Source: an uncultured Eubacteriales bacterium (GTDB lineage Bacteria; Bacillota; Clostridia; Peptostreptococcales; Anaerovoracaceae). From it: a stretch of DNA of 52,667 nt. Under the pieces are notes generated by a model. That model ran no database searches. It saw nothing but the letters and a program-made list of their open reading frames with translations, and was not told the origin of the DNA. The DNA lies in contig OMXT01000035.1 in assembly GCA_900315125.1 (NCBI GenBank), forward strand, positions 1 through 52,667, read 5' to 3'. Both the position numbers and the translations under genes were made by a program. This document shows positions 35,420-42,692 of the stretch, piece by piece. Numbering within the stretch: the first letter of the stretch is position 1; every line of letters starts with the position of its first letter.

Positions 35420-36029
35420 ACGGATTGTTCTCCTTTTCAAACCGGATCGTTGTTTTCTCCATATGCCCCGGCAGAACGACCGTATCATCCGGCAGGGCGA
35501 ACAGTTTCGTCCGAATCGAATGGATCAGCGCCGGAAAGCTGCAGCCGTAGAAATCCGTTCTGCCGACGGAGCCCTGAAACAGGGTGTCCCCGCTGAAAAC
35601 ATATCCGTCCATGACGATAGCCATTCCCCCGGGGGAATGACCCGGCGTTTCGAGAAAAGTGAGTTCGATGCTGCCGATCTTCAGACTGTCCCCCTCCGAT
35701 ACCCACAGATTCGGCTGTACAGTTATGTCCCTGCCGTAAAACTCCGGCGAGCTGTTGTGTTCCGGGCTGGACAGCAGATCATGCTCTGCAGCACATGCAG
35801 CGACTTTAACATCGGGAAGCATCTTCTGGAACGCTTCCACACCGCCGATATGATCCGCGTGGCCGTGAGTAATGAGGATATACTGGATATCCAGGCGGTC
35901 CGTTGTTATTTTATCCGCCAGCTGTCTGCTGTAATCACCCGGGTCAACGATGAATCCCGTTCCGTTCTCGTCATATACAAGATAAGTGTTGACCATGATG
36001 GGACCGGTTATATATCGAAAGATTTTCAT
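35409..36029 (-). CDS. Metallo-beta-lactamase fold hydrolase (glyoxalase II-like)
   Basis: A 206-residue MBL-fold protein with the dinuclear metal motif THGHADHIGG (about 54-63), the TPGHSPGG histidine (about 133), the aspartate in FSGDTLFQGSVGR and the final VLPGHMEKTT. This resembles the YcbL/glyoxalase II group, which hydrolyses thioesters such as S-lactoylglutathione, but the thiol used here is unknown. AAGGAG six bases upstream supports the ATG. It follows rel by 33 bases and overlaps hemZ. The rel-MBL-hemZ-hisS-aspS order looks like a conserved clostridial unit. Confidence 0.9.
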   Translation of the reverse strand: MKIFRYITGPIMVNTYLVYDENGTGFIVDPGDYSRQLADKITTDRLDIQYILITHGHADHIGGVEAFQKMLPDVKVAACAAEHDLLSSPEHNSSPEFYGRDITVQPNLWVSEGDSLKIGSIELTFLETPGHSPGGMAIVMDGYVFSGDTLFQGSVGRTDFYGCSFPALIHSIRTKLFALPDDTVVLPGHMEKTTIRFEKENNPFVR

Positions 36030-36062
36030 TATTGCTCCTTAATCTGTGATCTGCTTCTCTTA

Positions 36063-38264
36063 TCAGCTCTTCGCCCGATAAACGTGAGTGACTCCGCCCA
36101 CATTGCGCAGCGTACGGAGGATCTTCTGCATCTGCTGGGTATTATTGAGCATGAGCGTCAGCGTTATGTGAAGGCTCTCATCTCTCGTCGCCTTGGTATT
36201 GACGCCTTCTATACGAACGTCCTGATCCTCGCATGTCCGGGATATATCTGAAAATATTCCCTTCCTGTCGCTGCAGATCACCACGATATCCGCGGCATAG
36301 GACATGCCCGCCCTGAGATCCTCCCACTCCACTTCAATCAGCCGGGCATGCTCCTGCTCCGGCAGTGACGTGATATTGGAACAGTCCTTTCTGTGGACAG
36401 ATATGCCTCTTCCCTTCGTAATAAATCCGATGATATCATCGCCTGGCACCGGGTTGCAGCATCTGGCGACACGAACCATCAGGTTGTTGATGCCTTTCAC
36501 AAGGATCCCGGGATTCTCCCGGCGCTTGCGATCCTCACGCTCTTTCTTCGGCGTGGGATTGAGCATCTCTTCTTCCTTGCGCTTCTTCCTCTGCTGCTCC
36601 TCTTCCTGCTCATCATTATAATAGCCAAAGAGGAGATTGGCAAACCGGCTGAGGACGCTGCCGCCCTGGCTGATCTGTTTATAAGCGTCATCCAGAGTGG
36701 CGAATCCCAGTTCCTTCTGCGCCTGGGAAAGATACTTGAGTCTTTCGATCTGCTGGGGATCGTAATCCTTCTTTCGGATATATTTATCCAGCGCATCCTT
36801 GCCCCGCGCAACATCGTCACCCTTATTCTGTTTTTTCAGCCACTGCCTGATCTTATTCCTGGCAGTGGAACTCTTCGCTATTTTCAGCCAGTCTATGCTG
36901 GGGCCAGACGAATTCTGGGATGTGACGATCTCTACAATATCGCCGTTATTCAGCGGATGGTCGATCGTCACCATCTTTCCGTTAACCTTGGCGCCGACAC
37001 AGTGGCATCCTACATCCGTATGGATCTTAAACGCAAAATCCAGGGGCGTGGAGCCTGCAGGAAGATCTATGACCTCTCCCCTTGGTGTGAATACAAAGAC
37101 CTGTGAGGAGAAAAGATCCATCTTCAGGGTCTCCATGAACTCCCTCGGATCGTTGAGATCCTTCTGCCATTCAAGAGTCTGCCGCAGCCATGCCAGCTTC
37201 ATGTCCTCGCTGTTCTGCACGCCGGAGGTATTTCCTTCCTTATACTTCCAGTGGGCGGCAATTCCGTATTCCGCCACCCGGTGCATCTCGTAGGTCCTGA
37301 TCTGGATCTCGAAGGGCTCTCCGTTGTCCCCCAGAACCGTCGTATGCAGCGACTGGTACATGTTCGGCTTGGGCATGGCGATATAATCTTTAAATCGTCC
37401 CGGCAGCGGCTTCCACATGGTGTGGACCTGTCCCAGGACCGCGTAGCAGTCCTTGACGCTTTCTACAATGACACGAACCGCCGTCAGATCGAAGATCTCG
37501 TCCAGCTGCTTATGCTGAAGCACCATTTTCTTATATACGCTGTAGAGGTGCTTGGAACGTCCCGAGATGTCATACTTCATATGTACGGCGTCCAGCGCTT
37601 CCCGGATCTCCTGGATGACCTCGTTGATAAAGCGCTCTCTCTGTTCCTTCTTCTCCGTGACCTCCTTTTTCAGGGATTCATAGGCATCTGGATGAAGGTA
37701 CTTCAGAGAGAGATCCTCCAGTTCGAACTTGATCGTATATATACCGAGCCGGCTGGCAAGGGGCGCGTAAATTTCCAGTGTTTCTGTGGACTTCTCTATG
37801 ATTTTCTGAGGGCTCATGTACTCGATGGTCCTCATATTGTGGAGCCGGTCTGCCAGTTTTATGATCAGCACCCGGATATCCTTGGACATAGCCAAAAACA
37901 TTTTACGCAGCGTTTCCGCCTGGGCGATCTCCCTGTTATTATCATACTTGAGTGTCCCCAGCTTCGTCACACCGTCTACCAGTAAGGCAACTTCTTCGCC
38001 AAAATCTTCAACAAGCTGCTCCCTGGTATACTCCGTATCTTCCACTACATCGTGAAGAAGACCGCCCACCAGCGTCTCATCATCCATTCCGAGCTGAGCA
38101 AGGATGATGGCTACAGCGATGGGATGGATCATGTAGGGCTCGCCGCTCTTGCGGAGCTGACCTGCATGAAGCTGTTTGGCCTTGTCATAAGCCCGGCCGA
38201 TCAGTTCAACATCGTAGTCCTTATATTGTCGGATTTCCTTGATAAATTGTGCCTTAGTCTCCAT
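36063..38264 (-). CDS. rel: Bifunctional (p)ppGpp synthetase/hydrolase
   Basis: A 733-residue long RelA/SpoT homologue that makes and degrades (p)ppGpp. The N-terminal HD hydrolase has its HDVVEDTEYT motif intact (about 71-80). The synthetase domain carries DLTAVRVIVESVKDCY and PKPNMYQSLHTTV. A TGS domain (VFTPRGEVIDLP), a zinc-finger/RIS region with RCCNPVPGDDIIGF, and a C-terminal ACT domain follow. Both catalytic halves look functional. AGAGGT lies upstream of the ATG. Two dyads lie in the 122 bases between secDF and this gene. Confidence 0.97.
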   Translation of the reverse strand: METKAQFIKEIRQYKDYDVELIGRAYDKAKQLHAGQLRKSGEPYMIHPIAVAIILAQLGMDDETLVGGLLHDVVEDTEYTREQLVEDFGEEVALLVDGVTKLGTLKYDNNREIAQAETLRKMFLAMSKDIRVLIIKLADRLHNMRTIEYMSPQKIIEKSTETLEIYAPLASRLGIYTIKFELEDLSLKYLHPDAYESLKKEVTEKKEQRERFINEVIQEIREALDAVHMKYDISGRSKHLYSVYKKMVLQHKQLDEIFDLTAVRVIVESVKDCYAVLGQVHTMWKPLPGRFKDYIAMPKPNMYQSLHTTVLGDNGEPFEIQIRTYEMHRVAEYGIAAHWKYKEGNTSGVQNSEDMKLAWLRQTLEWQKDLNDPREFMETLKMDLFSSQVFVFTPRGEVIDLPAGSTPLDFAFKIHTDVGCHCVGAKVNGKMVTIDHPLNNGDIVEIVTSQNSSGPSIDWLKIAKSSTARNKIRQWLKKQNKGDDVARGKDALDKYIRKKDYDPQQIERLKYLSQAQKELGFATLDDAYKQISQGGSVLSRFANLLFGYYNDEQEEEQQRKKRKEEEMLNPTPKKEREDRKRRENPGILVKGINNLMVRVARCCNPVPGDDIIGFITKGRGISVHRKDCSNITSLPEQEHARLIEVEWEDLRAGMSYAADIVVICSDRKGIFSDISRTCEDQDVRIEGVNTKATRDESLHITLTLMLNNTQQMQKILRTLRNVGGVTHVYRAKS

Positions 38265-38294
38265 ATGAGAACCTCTGTCCGAACATTATGATGG

Positions 38295-38325
38295 AAAGCA
38301 CTGGCCTGAAACACGCCAGTGCTTT
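38295..38325 (-). terminator. Perfect 11-bp hairpin between secDF and rel (possible weak terminator)
   Basis: AAAGCACTGGC at 38295-38305 and GCCAGTGCTTT at 38315-38325 form a perfect 11-bp stem with a nine-base loop. On the minus strand only TTT follows before CC, so termination may be partial. It lies 62 bases after the secDF stop and 30 bases before rel. Confidence 0.55.
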
Positions 38326-38358
38326 CTGTGCTTACTTGTATAGTATTATACTCTATAT

Positions 38359-38386
38359 TCAATGAATATACACTGAAATTCATTGA
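38359..38386. repeat. AT-rich dyad directly after the secDF stop
   Basis: TCAATGAAT (38359-38367) and ATTCATTGA (38378-38386) are perfect inverted repeats with a ten-base spacer. There is no T-run like that of a terminator. It precedes a TATAAT-containing AT-rich stretch upstream of rel, so an operator is possible, but no matching -35 at proper spacing was found. Confidence 0.45.
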
Positions 38387-40861
38387 CTAATGATGTTTTC
38401 TGTTGTTTTTCTTCTTGTTTTTGGAACCGCCAGTCCCCTTCTTTCTGTTGTTCCGCTTTTCCTGATTTTTACTTATTGTCTGTTCACCAGGTGCCTTTTC
38501 TTCTGAAGCAGGAGTTTGCTCCGGAGCCGCATTGTTCTGGGGAGCGGAGATCTTTCCGGCAGCAGCCGCGCGATTTTCTCTGCGCTCACTTCTTGTCTTT
38601 CCCTCATCGCTGCTCTTGTTCTGCTTCTTCGCCTCGATGCGTTTCCTTGCTTCCTGCTGGCGCACGTACTTGGACTGTTCCTCTTTCCTGTTGAATTCAT
38701 AGAACAGCGGGCTGCACAGGAAGATCGACGAATAGGTTCCTGTAATTACACCGATCATCAGCGGTGTTACGAACTGGGCCAGCTGTGTGGAAACCAATAC
38801 GAGCAGCGGTACGATGGCAATCAGCGTTGTCAGCGACGTCATCACAGAACGGTTCAGCGTCTGGTTGATACTCAGGTTCAGCGTATCAACAATCGCTTCA
38901 CCTCGGCGCAGCCTCCGGTTTTCTCTCACACGGTCGAATATTACGATCGTATCGTTGATCGAGTATCCTACAACGGTCAGGATCGCAGCGATGAACGGGT
39001 TGTTCACCGTGAATCCGAATATCGCGTACATGGATATCATGATCAGCACGTCATGCAGGATTCCGGAGATCGCGGCAACACCGTATTTCCACGAACGGAA
39101 TCGGATGATGATGTATATCAGCATGCCCAGAGCTGCCAGCAGGATGGACTGGATCGCGTTGTTTCTGATTTCCTTACCGATGGTAGGTCCGAACTCTTCC
39201 GAAGAAATTACGGCGCTGTCATCAAGTCCGTAAGCCTTCTCGATCGCCTTGGTCACTTCCTCGCGGCCGGAGGCATTCAGCGCCTTGGTCGTCTTGATCA
39301 TGATCTGGTGCTGGTCAGAGCCGGAATAAACGATGCTCTCGTCCAGTTTGAACTGATCCAGCGTTTTCTGAATATCCTGCGTCGCTACCTTCTTGCCCAG
39401 GTCCATCTGGATCATAGTTCCGCCTGTGAAGTCGATACCATAATTGAAGCCCCGGATGCCCAGTGTAGCAAGTCCGATGATAATGACTGCGCCGCTGATG
39501 CAGTAGAAAATCTTGCGTCTCTCGATAAAGTGGAACTGCTTCTTGATCAGGTTTCTCGGTGTTCCATCGGCATTGCACCCGAAGAAGCGATATCTTGCGA
39601 AACGGCTCTCCGCCAGTGCGCCGACGAAGATCTGTGTAATGACGACAGCAGTAAAGATACTGATCACGATACTGATCATCAGTGTTACAGCGAATCCCTT
39701 TACAGTCGTGGATCCCAGCTCATACAGGATGACGGTAGCGATCAGTGTTGTAATCTGGGAATCGAGTACGGTGCTCAGCGCGTGCTTAAATCCCTGGTCT
39801 ACCGCAACGCGAATCGACCGCCCCAGACCGATCTCCTCCTTGATTCTGGAGAAAATGATAACGTTGGCGTCAACTGCCATACCAATACCGAGGATAATAC
39901 CTGCAATACCCGGCAGCGTGAGTACAGCGCCCATGGCAGACATGATCCACAGCACGAGCATAACGTACAGCGCCAGCGCCAGGTCTGCGGACAGGCCGAG
40001 CAGATTATACATCAGCAGCATGAGCAGGAACACCAGTCCGATGCCGATCGCACCTGCCTTGATGCTCTTATCCAGCGCGTTCGCGCCGATGGACGCAGTC
40101 TGAACAGAGGACGAAACCTCGCTCAGTGATACTGGCAGTGCGCCGCCGCGGATCAGTGCAGCAGTTTCTGTCGCCTCCTCCTTGCTGTATCCTCCGTTTC
40201 CCTGATAAATGACACAGTCATTGCTGTTGATCTCATTCTGGGTAGTAGGTGCTGTAAGGATCTTATCATCCAGCCAGATAACGATGGCTGTAGGATCTAC
40301 TGCGTTTCCGTACTCATCCTGGACCGTCGCATTGACGCTTCCAGAGGAGGACAGCGCAGTAGCCTTGGCGAACTTATCCTGTCCTTTGCTTGTAAAGGTC
40401 AGTTTGATCTGGTAACCGCCGTGCTCATTATCTGTCTCTGCAATAGCGTCCTTAACGTCATCGCCGGTCAGGTACTCTGTTCCGTCTGCCAGCGTGAACC
40501 GGAGTTTCGCCGTCTGACCGATTCTTTCGATCGCGGTCTTGGCGTCTTTAACGCCCGGCATCTCGACACGCAGGCGGTTCCCGCCCTCTATGCTCACCGT
40601 CGCTTCTGAAACGCCCATGGCATTGACACGCTTGTTCAGTACCTCTTTGGTCTGTTCCATGGTTGTCTTCAGTTCCTCGCCGGACTGGCTGCCGGTATCT
40701 GCCTGAAGAACGACATATACGCCTCCGTCAATATCCAGACCGTACTTCATCGAGTCCTTAATATTATTGACAGGACCCAGTCCGAATAACGATGCGTAGG
40801 CACCGACGGCGATCAAAATGATAATGATCACACTCAATACTTTCCTTACAGCTGAATTCAT
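38387..40861 (-). CDS. secDF: Protein translocase SecDF fusion
   Basis: An 824-residue fused SecD-SecF that uses the proton gradient to help the SecYEG translocon. The SecD half has a first membrane span (about 7-27), the P1 domain starting at YGLDIDGGVYVVLQAD and a five-span bundle with GIAGIILGIGMAVDANVIIF. The SecF half begins near residue 455 with its own span, contains GIDFTGGTMIQMDL, and ends with VVGYSINDTIVIFDRVRENRR. A lysine- and glutamine-rich tail of about 100 residues follows. The tail ends in a KKKNNRKHH-type cluster and is probably cytoplasmic. GGAGG lies 16 bases before the ATG, which is far; AAAGAG at five bases may serve instead. Its own promoter and leader lie upstream. Confidence 0.96.
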   Translation of the reverse strand: MNSAVRKVLSVIIIILIAVGAYASLFGLGPVNNIKDSMKYGLDIDGGVYVVLQADTGSQSGEELKTTMEQTKEVLNKRVNAMGVSEATVSIEGGNRLRVEMPGVKDAKTAIERIGQTAKLRFTLADGTEYLTGDDVKDAIAETDNEHGGYQIKLTFTSKGQDKFAKATALSSSGSVNATVQDEYGNAVDPTAIVIWLDDKILTAPTTQNEINSNDCVIYQGNGGYSKEEATETAALIRGGALPVSLSEVSSSVQTASIGANALDKSIKAGAIGIGLVFLLMLLMYNLLGLSADLALALYVMLVLWIMSAMGAVLTLPGIAGIILGIGMAVDANVIIFSRIKEEIGLGRSIRVAVDQGFKHALSTVLDSQITTLIATVILYELGSTTVKGFAVTLMISIVISIFTAVVITQIFVGALAESRFARYRFFGCNADGTPRNLIKKQFHFIERRKIFYCISGAVIIIGLATLGIRGFNYGIDFTGGTMIQMDLGKKVATQDIQKTLDQFKLDESIVYSGSDQHQIMIKTTKALNASGREEVTKAIEKAYGLDDSAVISSEEFGPTIGKEIRNNAIQSILLAALGMLIYIIIRFRSWKYGVAAISGILHDVLIMISMYAIFGFTVNNPFIAAILTVVGYSINDTIVIFDRVRENRRLRRGEAIVDTLNLSINQTLNRSVMTSLTTLIAIVPLLVLVSTQLAQFVTPLMIGVITGTYSSIFLCSPLFYEFNRKEEQSKYVRQQEARKRIEAKKQNKSSDEGKTRSERRENRAAAAGKISAPQNNAAPEQTPASEEKAPGEQTISKNQEKRNNRKKGTGGSKNKKKNNRKHH

Positions 40862-40872
40862 TGCTACTCTTT

Positions 40873-41004
40873 CTAATCCTCCATAAACTTCTCTTTCGGG
40901 TTCTGCAGAGAAAATAATTCCCGGCAGGCTCGCCGGCTTCTTCCGAAGCCAATGACCTCGCGATATTCCCCTGAATAACGGTTAAAACAAGATAAAAAAT
41001 CCAT
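40873..41004 (-). CDS. Candidate 43-residue upstream ORF in the secDF leader
   Basis: An ATG at 41004 opens 43 codons, beginning MDFLSCFNRY and ending KEKFMED, whose TAG lies 11 bases before the secDF start. The secDF Shine-Dalgarno GGAGG is inside its last codons. It contains a basic GRSRRACRE stretch and two cysteines and resembles nothing I recognise. The predicted transcription start is only a few bases before its ATG, so it would be nearly leaderless, and there is no binding site. It may be a leader peptide that couples to secDF or chance coding. Confidence as a real gene is low. Confidence 0.25.
   Translation of the reverse strand: MDFLSCFNRYSGEYREVIGFGRSRRACRELFSLQNPKEKFMED
40921..40950 (-). 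promoter_or_regulatory. Tandem overlapping hairpins in the secDF leader
   Basis: On the minus strand GGCTTC-GGAA-GAAGCC (40950-40935) is followed by CCGGC-GAGCCT-GCCGG (40936-40921). The two GC-rich stems share two bases, so they compete or stack. The first has a GNRA-type GGAA loop. No poly-T follows, so this is not an ordinary terminator. It lies between the predicted secDF transcription start and the gene. Confidence 0.5.
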
Positions 41005-41013
41005 ATCCGTTTT

Positions 41014-41042
41014 ATTTTACTACGTTTCAGCGCTTTCATCAA
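41014..41042 (-). promoter_or_regulatory. Sigma-A promoter of secDF
   Basis: On the minus strand TTGATG (41042-41037) and TAAAAT (41019-41014) are 17 bases apart. It gives a leader of about 145 bases. It lies after the yajC terminator, so secDF appears able to be transcribed separately from yajC. Confidence 0.6.
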
Positions 41043-41108
41043 GAAGATCAGACTCATTTTATTGTAAAAACTGCCCTGCGTTCATAATAATTCCGGGTAA
41101 AATGCTCC

Positions 41109-41168
41109 AAAAAAATCAGATGTGTCCATAATACTTTCTGGTAAACCTGAGAACATATCACCTGATTT
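41109..41168 (-). terminator. Long-range stem with T-run after the yajC terminator
   Basis: AAATCAG (41168-41162) pairs with CTGATTT (41119-41113), followed by seven T on the minus strand. The 42-base interior can form a further small stem around GGTTTACC. It may be a second terminator or the end of a small structured transcript. Confidence 0.4.
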
Positions 41169-41174
41169 AACGAA

Positions 41175-41207
41175 TAAAAAAGACCGCCCCGTGATCCGAG
41201 ACGATCT
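41175..41207 (-). terminator. Intrinsic terminator after yajC
   Basis: On the minus strand AGATCGTCTC (41207-41198) pairs with GGGGCGGTCT (41190-41181) as a ten-base stem with several G-T pairs, followed by six T. It lies 28 bases after the yajC stop. Confidence 0.8.
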
Positions 41208-41235
41208 CCTTATTCATAATTGATGAAGCGCTTTG

Positions 41236-41793
41236 TTATTTCTCAGCTTCTGCATCAGCCGCAGCATCCTCTGCTTTTACTTCTTCCGCTGCTTCAGCAG
41301 GTTTCTGCTCTGCGGTTTCTTCTTTCTTCAGTTTCTTCGGCTGAGGCGCCGCCTTCTTCTCTTCTTCCTGTTTTTCTTCAGGTTCTGCCTTCTTCAGGCG
41401 GCGGGGGCCCTTTCTGCGGGGCTCCTCTTCCCTGTCCTGCTTCTCAGCAGATCCCTTTCCGGATGACGCAGTATCCTGCGCCTTCTTGTTCTTATTCACC
41501 ACAGAACTTACAGACCATCTCATGACCTCAAACTTGGTCTTGTCTGCGCCGACCTGGATGATCAGTGTCTCGTCCTTCGTCTTTACTATCTTGCCGCAGA
41601 TCCCGCCGATTGTTACGATCTCATCACCGACGCGAAGCGCATTTCTCATCTCGTTTACGCTCTTTTCCTTCTTCTTCTGCGGTCTGATCAGCAGGAAGTA
41701 CATGAGTGCGATAAAACCGATGAGTATGACCATCTGCATGCCGAATCCGGCAGTACCGGAAGAAGCGGCTAATAATACGGAACCTGTCTTCAT
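41236..41793 (-). CDS. yajC: Preprotein translocase subunit YajC with long charged tail
   Basis: A 185-residue YajC, an accessory subunit of the SecDF complex. One membrane span (about 18-36) ends in LLIRPQKKKEK, followed by the conserved RVGDEIVTIGGICGKIV strand region. From about residue 100 there is a low-complexity tail rich in Lys, Glu, Ala and Pro, absent from typical 85-110 residue YajC. The ATG at 41793 has AGGAGG upstream. The open frame extends 35 codons further, but only through the tRNA gene. It is cotranscribed with two tRNA-Leu genes. A terminator and a second promoter separate it from secDF. Confidence 0.92.
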   Translation of the reverse strand: MKTGSVLLAASSGTAGFGMQMVILIGFIALMYFLLIRPQKKKEKSVNEMRNALRVGDEIVTIGGICGKIVKTKDETLIIQVGADKTKFEVMRWSVSSVVNKNKKAQDTASSGKGSAEKQDREEEPRRKGPRRLKKAEPEEKQEEEKKAAPQPKKLKKEETAEQKPAEAAEEVKAEDAAADAEAEK

Positions 41794-41817
41794 TAATATC
41801 CTCCTAACATCACTGTA

Positions 41818-41904
41818 TGGTGCCGGCGATGGGGGTCGAACCCATACGGTGTTGCCACCACAGGATTTTGAATCCTGCACGTCTGCCAATTCCATCACGC
41901 CGGC
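41818..41904 (-). tRNA. tRNA-Leu(CAA)
   Basis: The minus strand folds as a class II tRNA: acceptor GCCGGCG/CGCCGGC, anticodon loop TTCAAAA with CAA, a long variable arm, the T-loop GGTTCGACCCC, discriminator A and an encoded CCA (41818-41820). It reads UUG codons. It ends 25 bases before yajC. Confidence 0.95.
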
Positions 41905-41925
41905 TCATCAGTAGACATAAAAAAA

Positions 41926-42007
41926 TGGTGCGGCTGACTGGACTCGAACCAGCACGGTTGCCCACACGCCCCTCAAGCGTGCGCGTCTGCCATTCCGCCA
42001 CAGCCGC
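41926..42007 (-). tRNA. tRNA-Leu(GAG)
   Basis: The minus strand folds with acceptor GCGGCTG/CAGCCGC, anticodon stem CACGC/GCGTG with loop TTGAGGG (anticodon GAG), a short variable arm for a leucine tRNA, T-loop GGTTCGAGTCC, discriminator A and encoded CCA. It reads CUC and CUU. It is the first gene after the consensus promoter. Confidence 0.95.
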
Positions 42008-42049
42008 ACAATGTTATAAAGTAACGCTCTATTAACACTCGCAAGTATT

Positions 42050-42078
42050 ACTATAATCCAAAACCGGGACTTTGTCAA
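42050..42078 (-). promoter_or_regulatory. Strong sigma-A promoter of the tRNA-Leu/yajC unit
   Basis: On the minus strand a perfect TTGACA (42078-42073) and TATAGT (42055-42050) are 17 bases apart. It lies just after the coaE stop and about 40 bases before tRNA-Leu(GAG). Confidence 0.85.
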
Positions 42079-42085
42079 ATAAAAT

Positions 42086-42682
42086 TTAAGAATATTTTTC
42101 TATGAGTTGATCGATCTGCTCCGCAAGATCCGAAAGCGTGCCTGAATTATCAATGATATCAGAAGAACGCGCCGCCTTTTCTGCCTCAGGCATCTGCGCA
42201 TCCATTCTCCTGCGCACCTGTTCCCACGTACTGCCGTCCCGCTTCATCACCCGGGCTGTCCGCACGTCCTCCGCAGCAGTAACAAGCCAGACCGCGTCTG
42301 TCAGCCGGTCCGCCCCTGTCTCAAACAGCGTAGGCGCATCGAGGAACACCAGCCCTTCGCTGCCATCTTCCCGCGCCTCTTCAGTCAGACGCCGGACCTG
42401 TTCCACGACCCGGTCCGTGATTATCCTCTCCATCCGCTCTTTCTTCTGATCGTCGCTGAACACTATGGATGCCAGCGCGCCGCGGTCCAGTCCGCCTTCC
42501 TCATTAAGAATCGAACCGCCGAATGCCGCGGCAAGTTCCTCCAGCGCCGTACTGCCGGGCCGGACCACATCCCTGGCGATCCTGTCCGCGTCAATGATGC
42601 GGTATCCCCTGTCCCGCAGAACCGAGGACACCGTAGATTTTCCCGTGCCGATCCCACCGGTGATGCCGATGATCTTCGTCAT
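42086..42682 (-). CDS. coaE: Dephospho-CoA kinase
   Basis: A 198-residue P-loop kinase that phosphorylates dephospho-CoA in the last step of CoA synthesis. It begins IIGITGGIGTGKSTV (P-loop at about 9-17) and has the DADRIARDVV and VFLDAPTLFE segments of the family and a lid region RVMKRDG. Length is normal. AGGAG seven bases before the ATG supports the start. It follows polA by ten bases, the usual polA-coaE pairing in Firmicutes. No terminator is seen before the tRNA promoter. Confidence 0.95.
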   Translation of the reverse strand: MTKIIGITGGIGTGKSTVSSVLRDRGYRIIDADRIARDVVRPGSTALEELAAAFGGSILNEEGGLDRGALASIVFSDDQKKERMERIITDRVVEQVRRLTEEAREDGSEGLVFLDAPTLFETGADRLTDAVWLVTAAEDVRTARVMKRDGSTWEQVRRRMDAQMPEAEKAARSSDIIDNSGTLSDLAEQIDQLIEKYS

Positions 42683-42692
42683 ACTCCTTCTC

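Noticed and set aside
38516-40129. 537-codon plus-strand ORF opposite secDF
   Set aside because: Composition is skewed to His, Gln, Arg and Asp as expected from the complement of a membrane protein gene, with no domain and no binding site.
40764-41057. 97-codon ORF (MSLIFLMKAL start) with a hydrophobic stretch before secDF, resembling a secretion-monitor leader
   Set aside because: Its ATG lies upstream of the better secDF promoter, has no ribosome binding site, and it runs about 100 bases into secDF in another frame. The shorter 43-codon ORF fits the promoter better.
41794-41898. 35-codon N-terminal extension of yajC
   Set aside because: It would be translated from tRNA-Leu(CAA) sequence. 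The ATG at 41793 has AGGAGG and begins the conserved YajC N-terminus.
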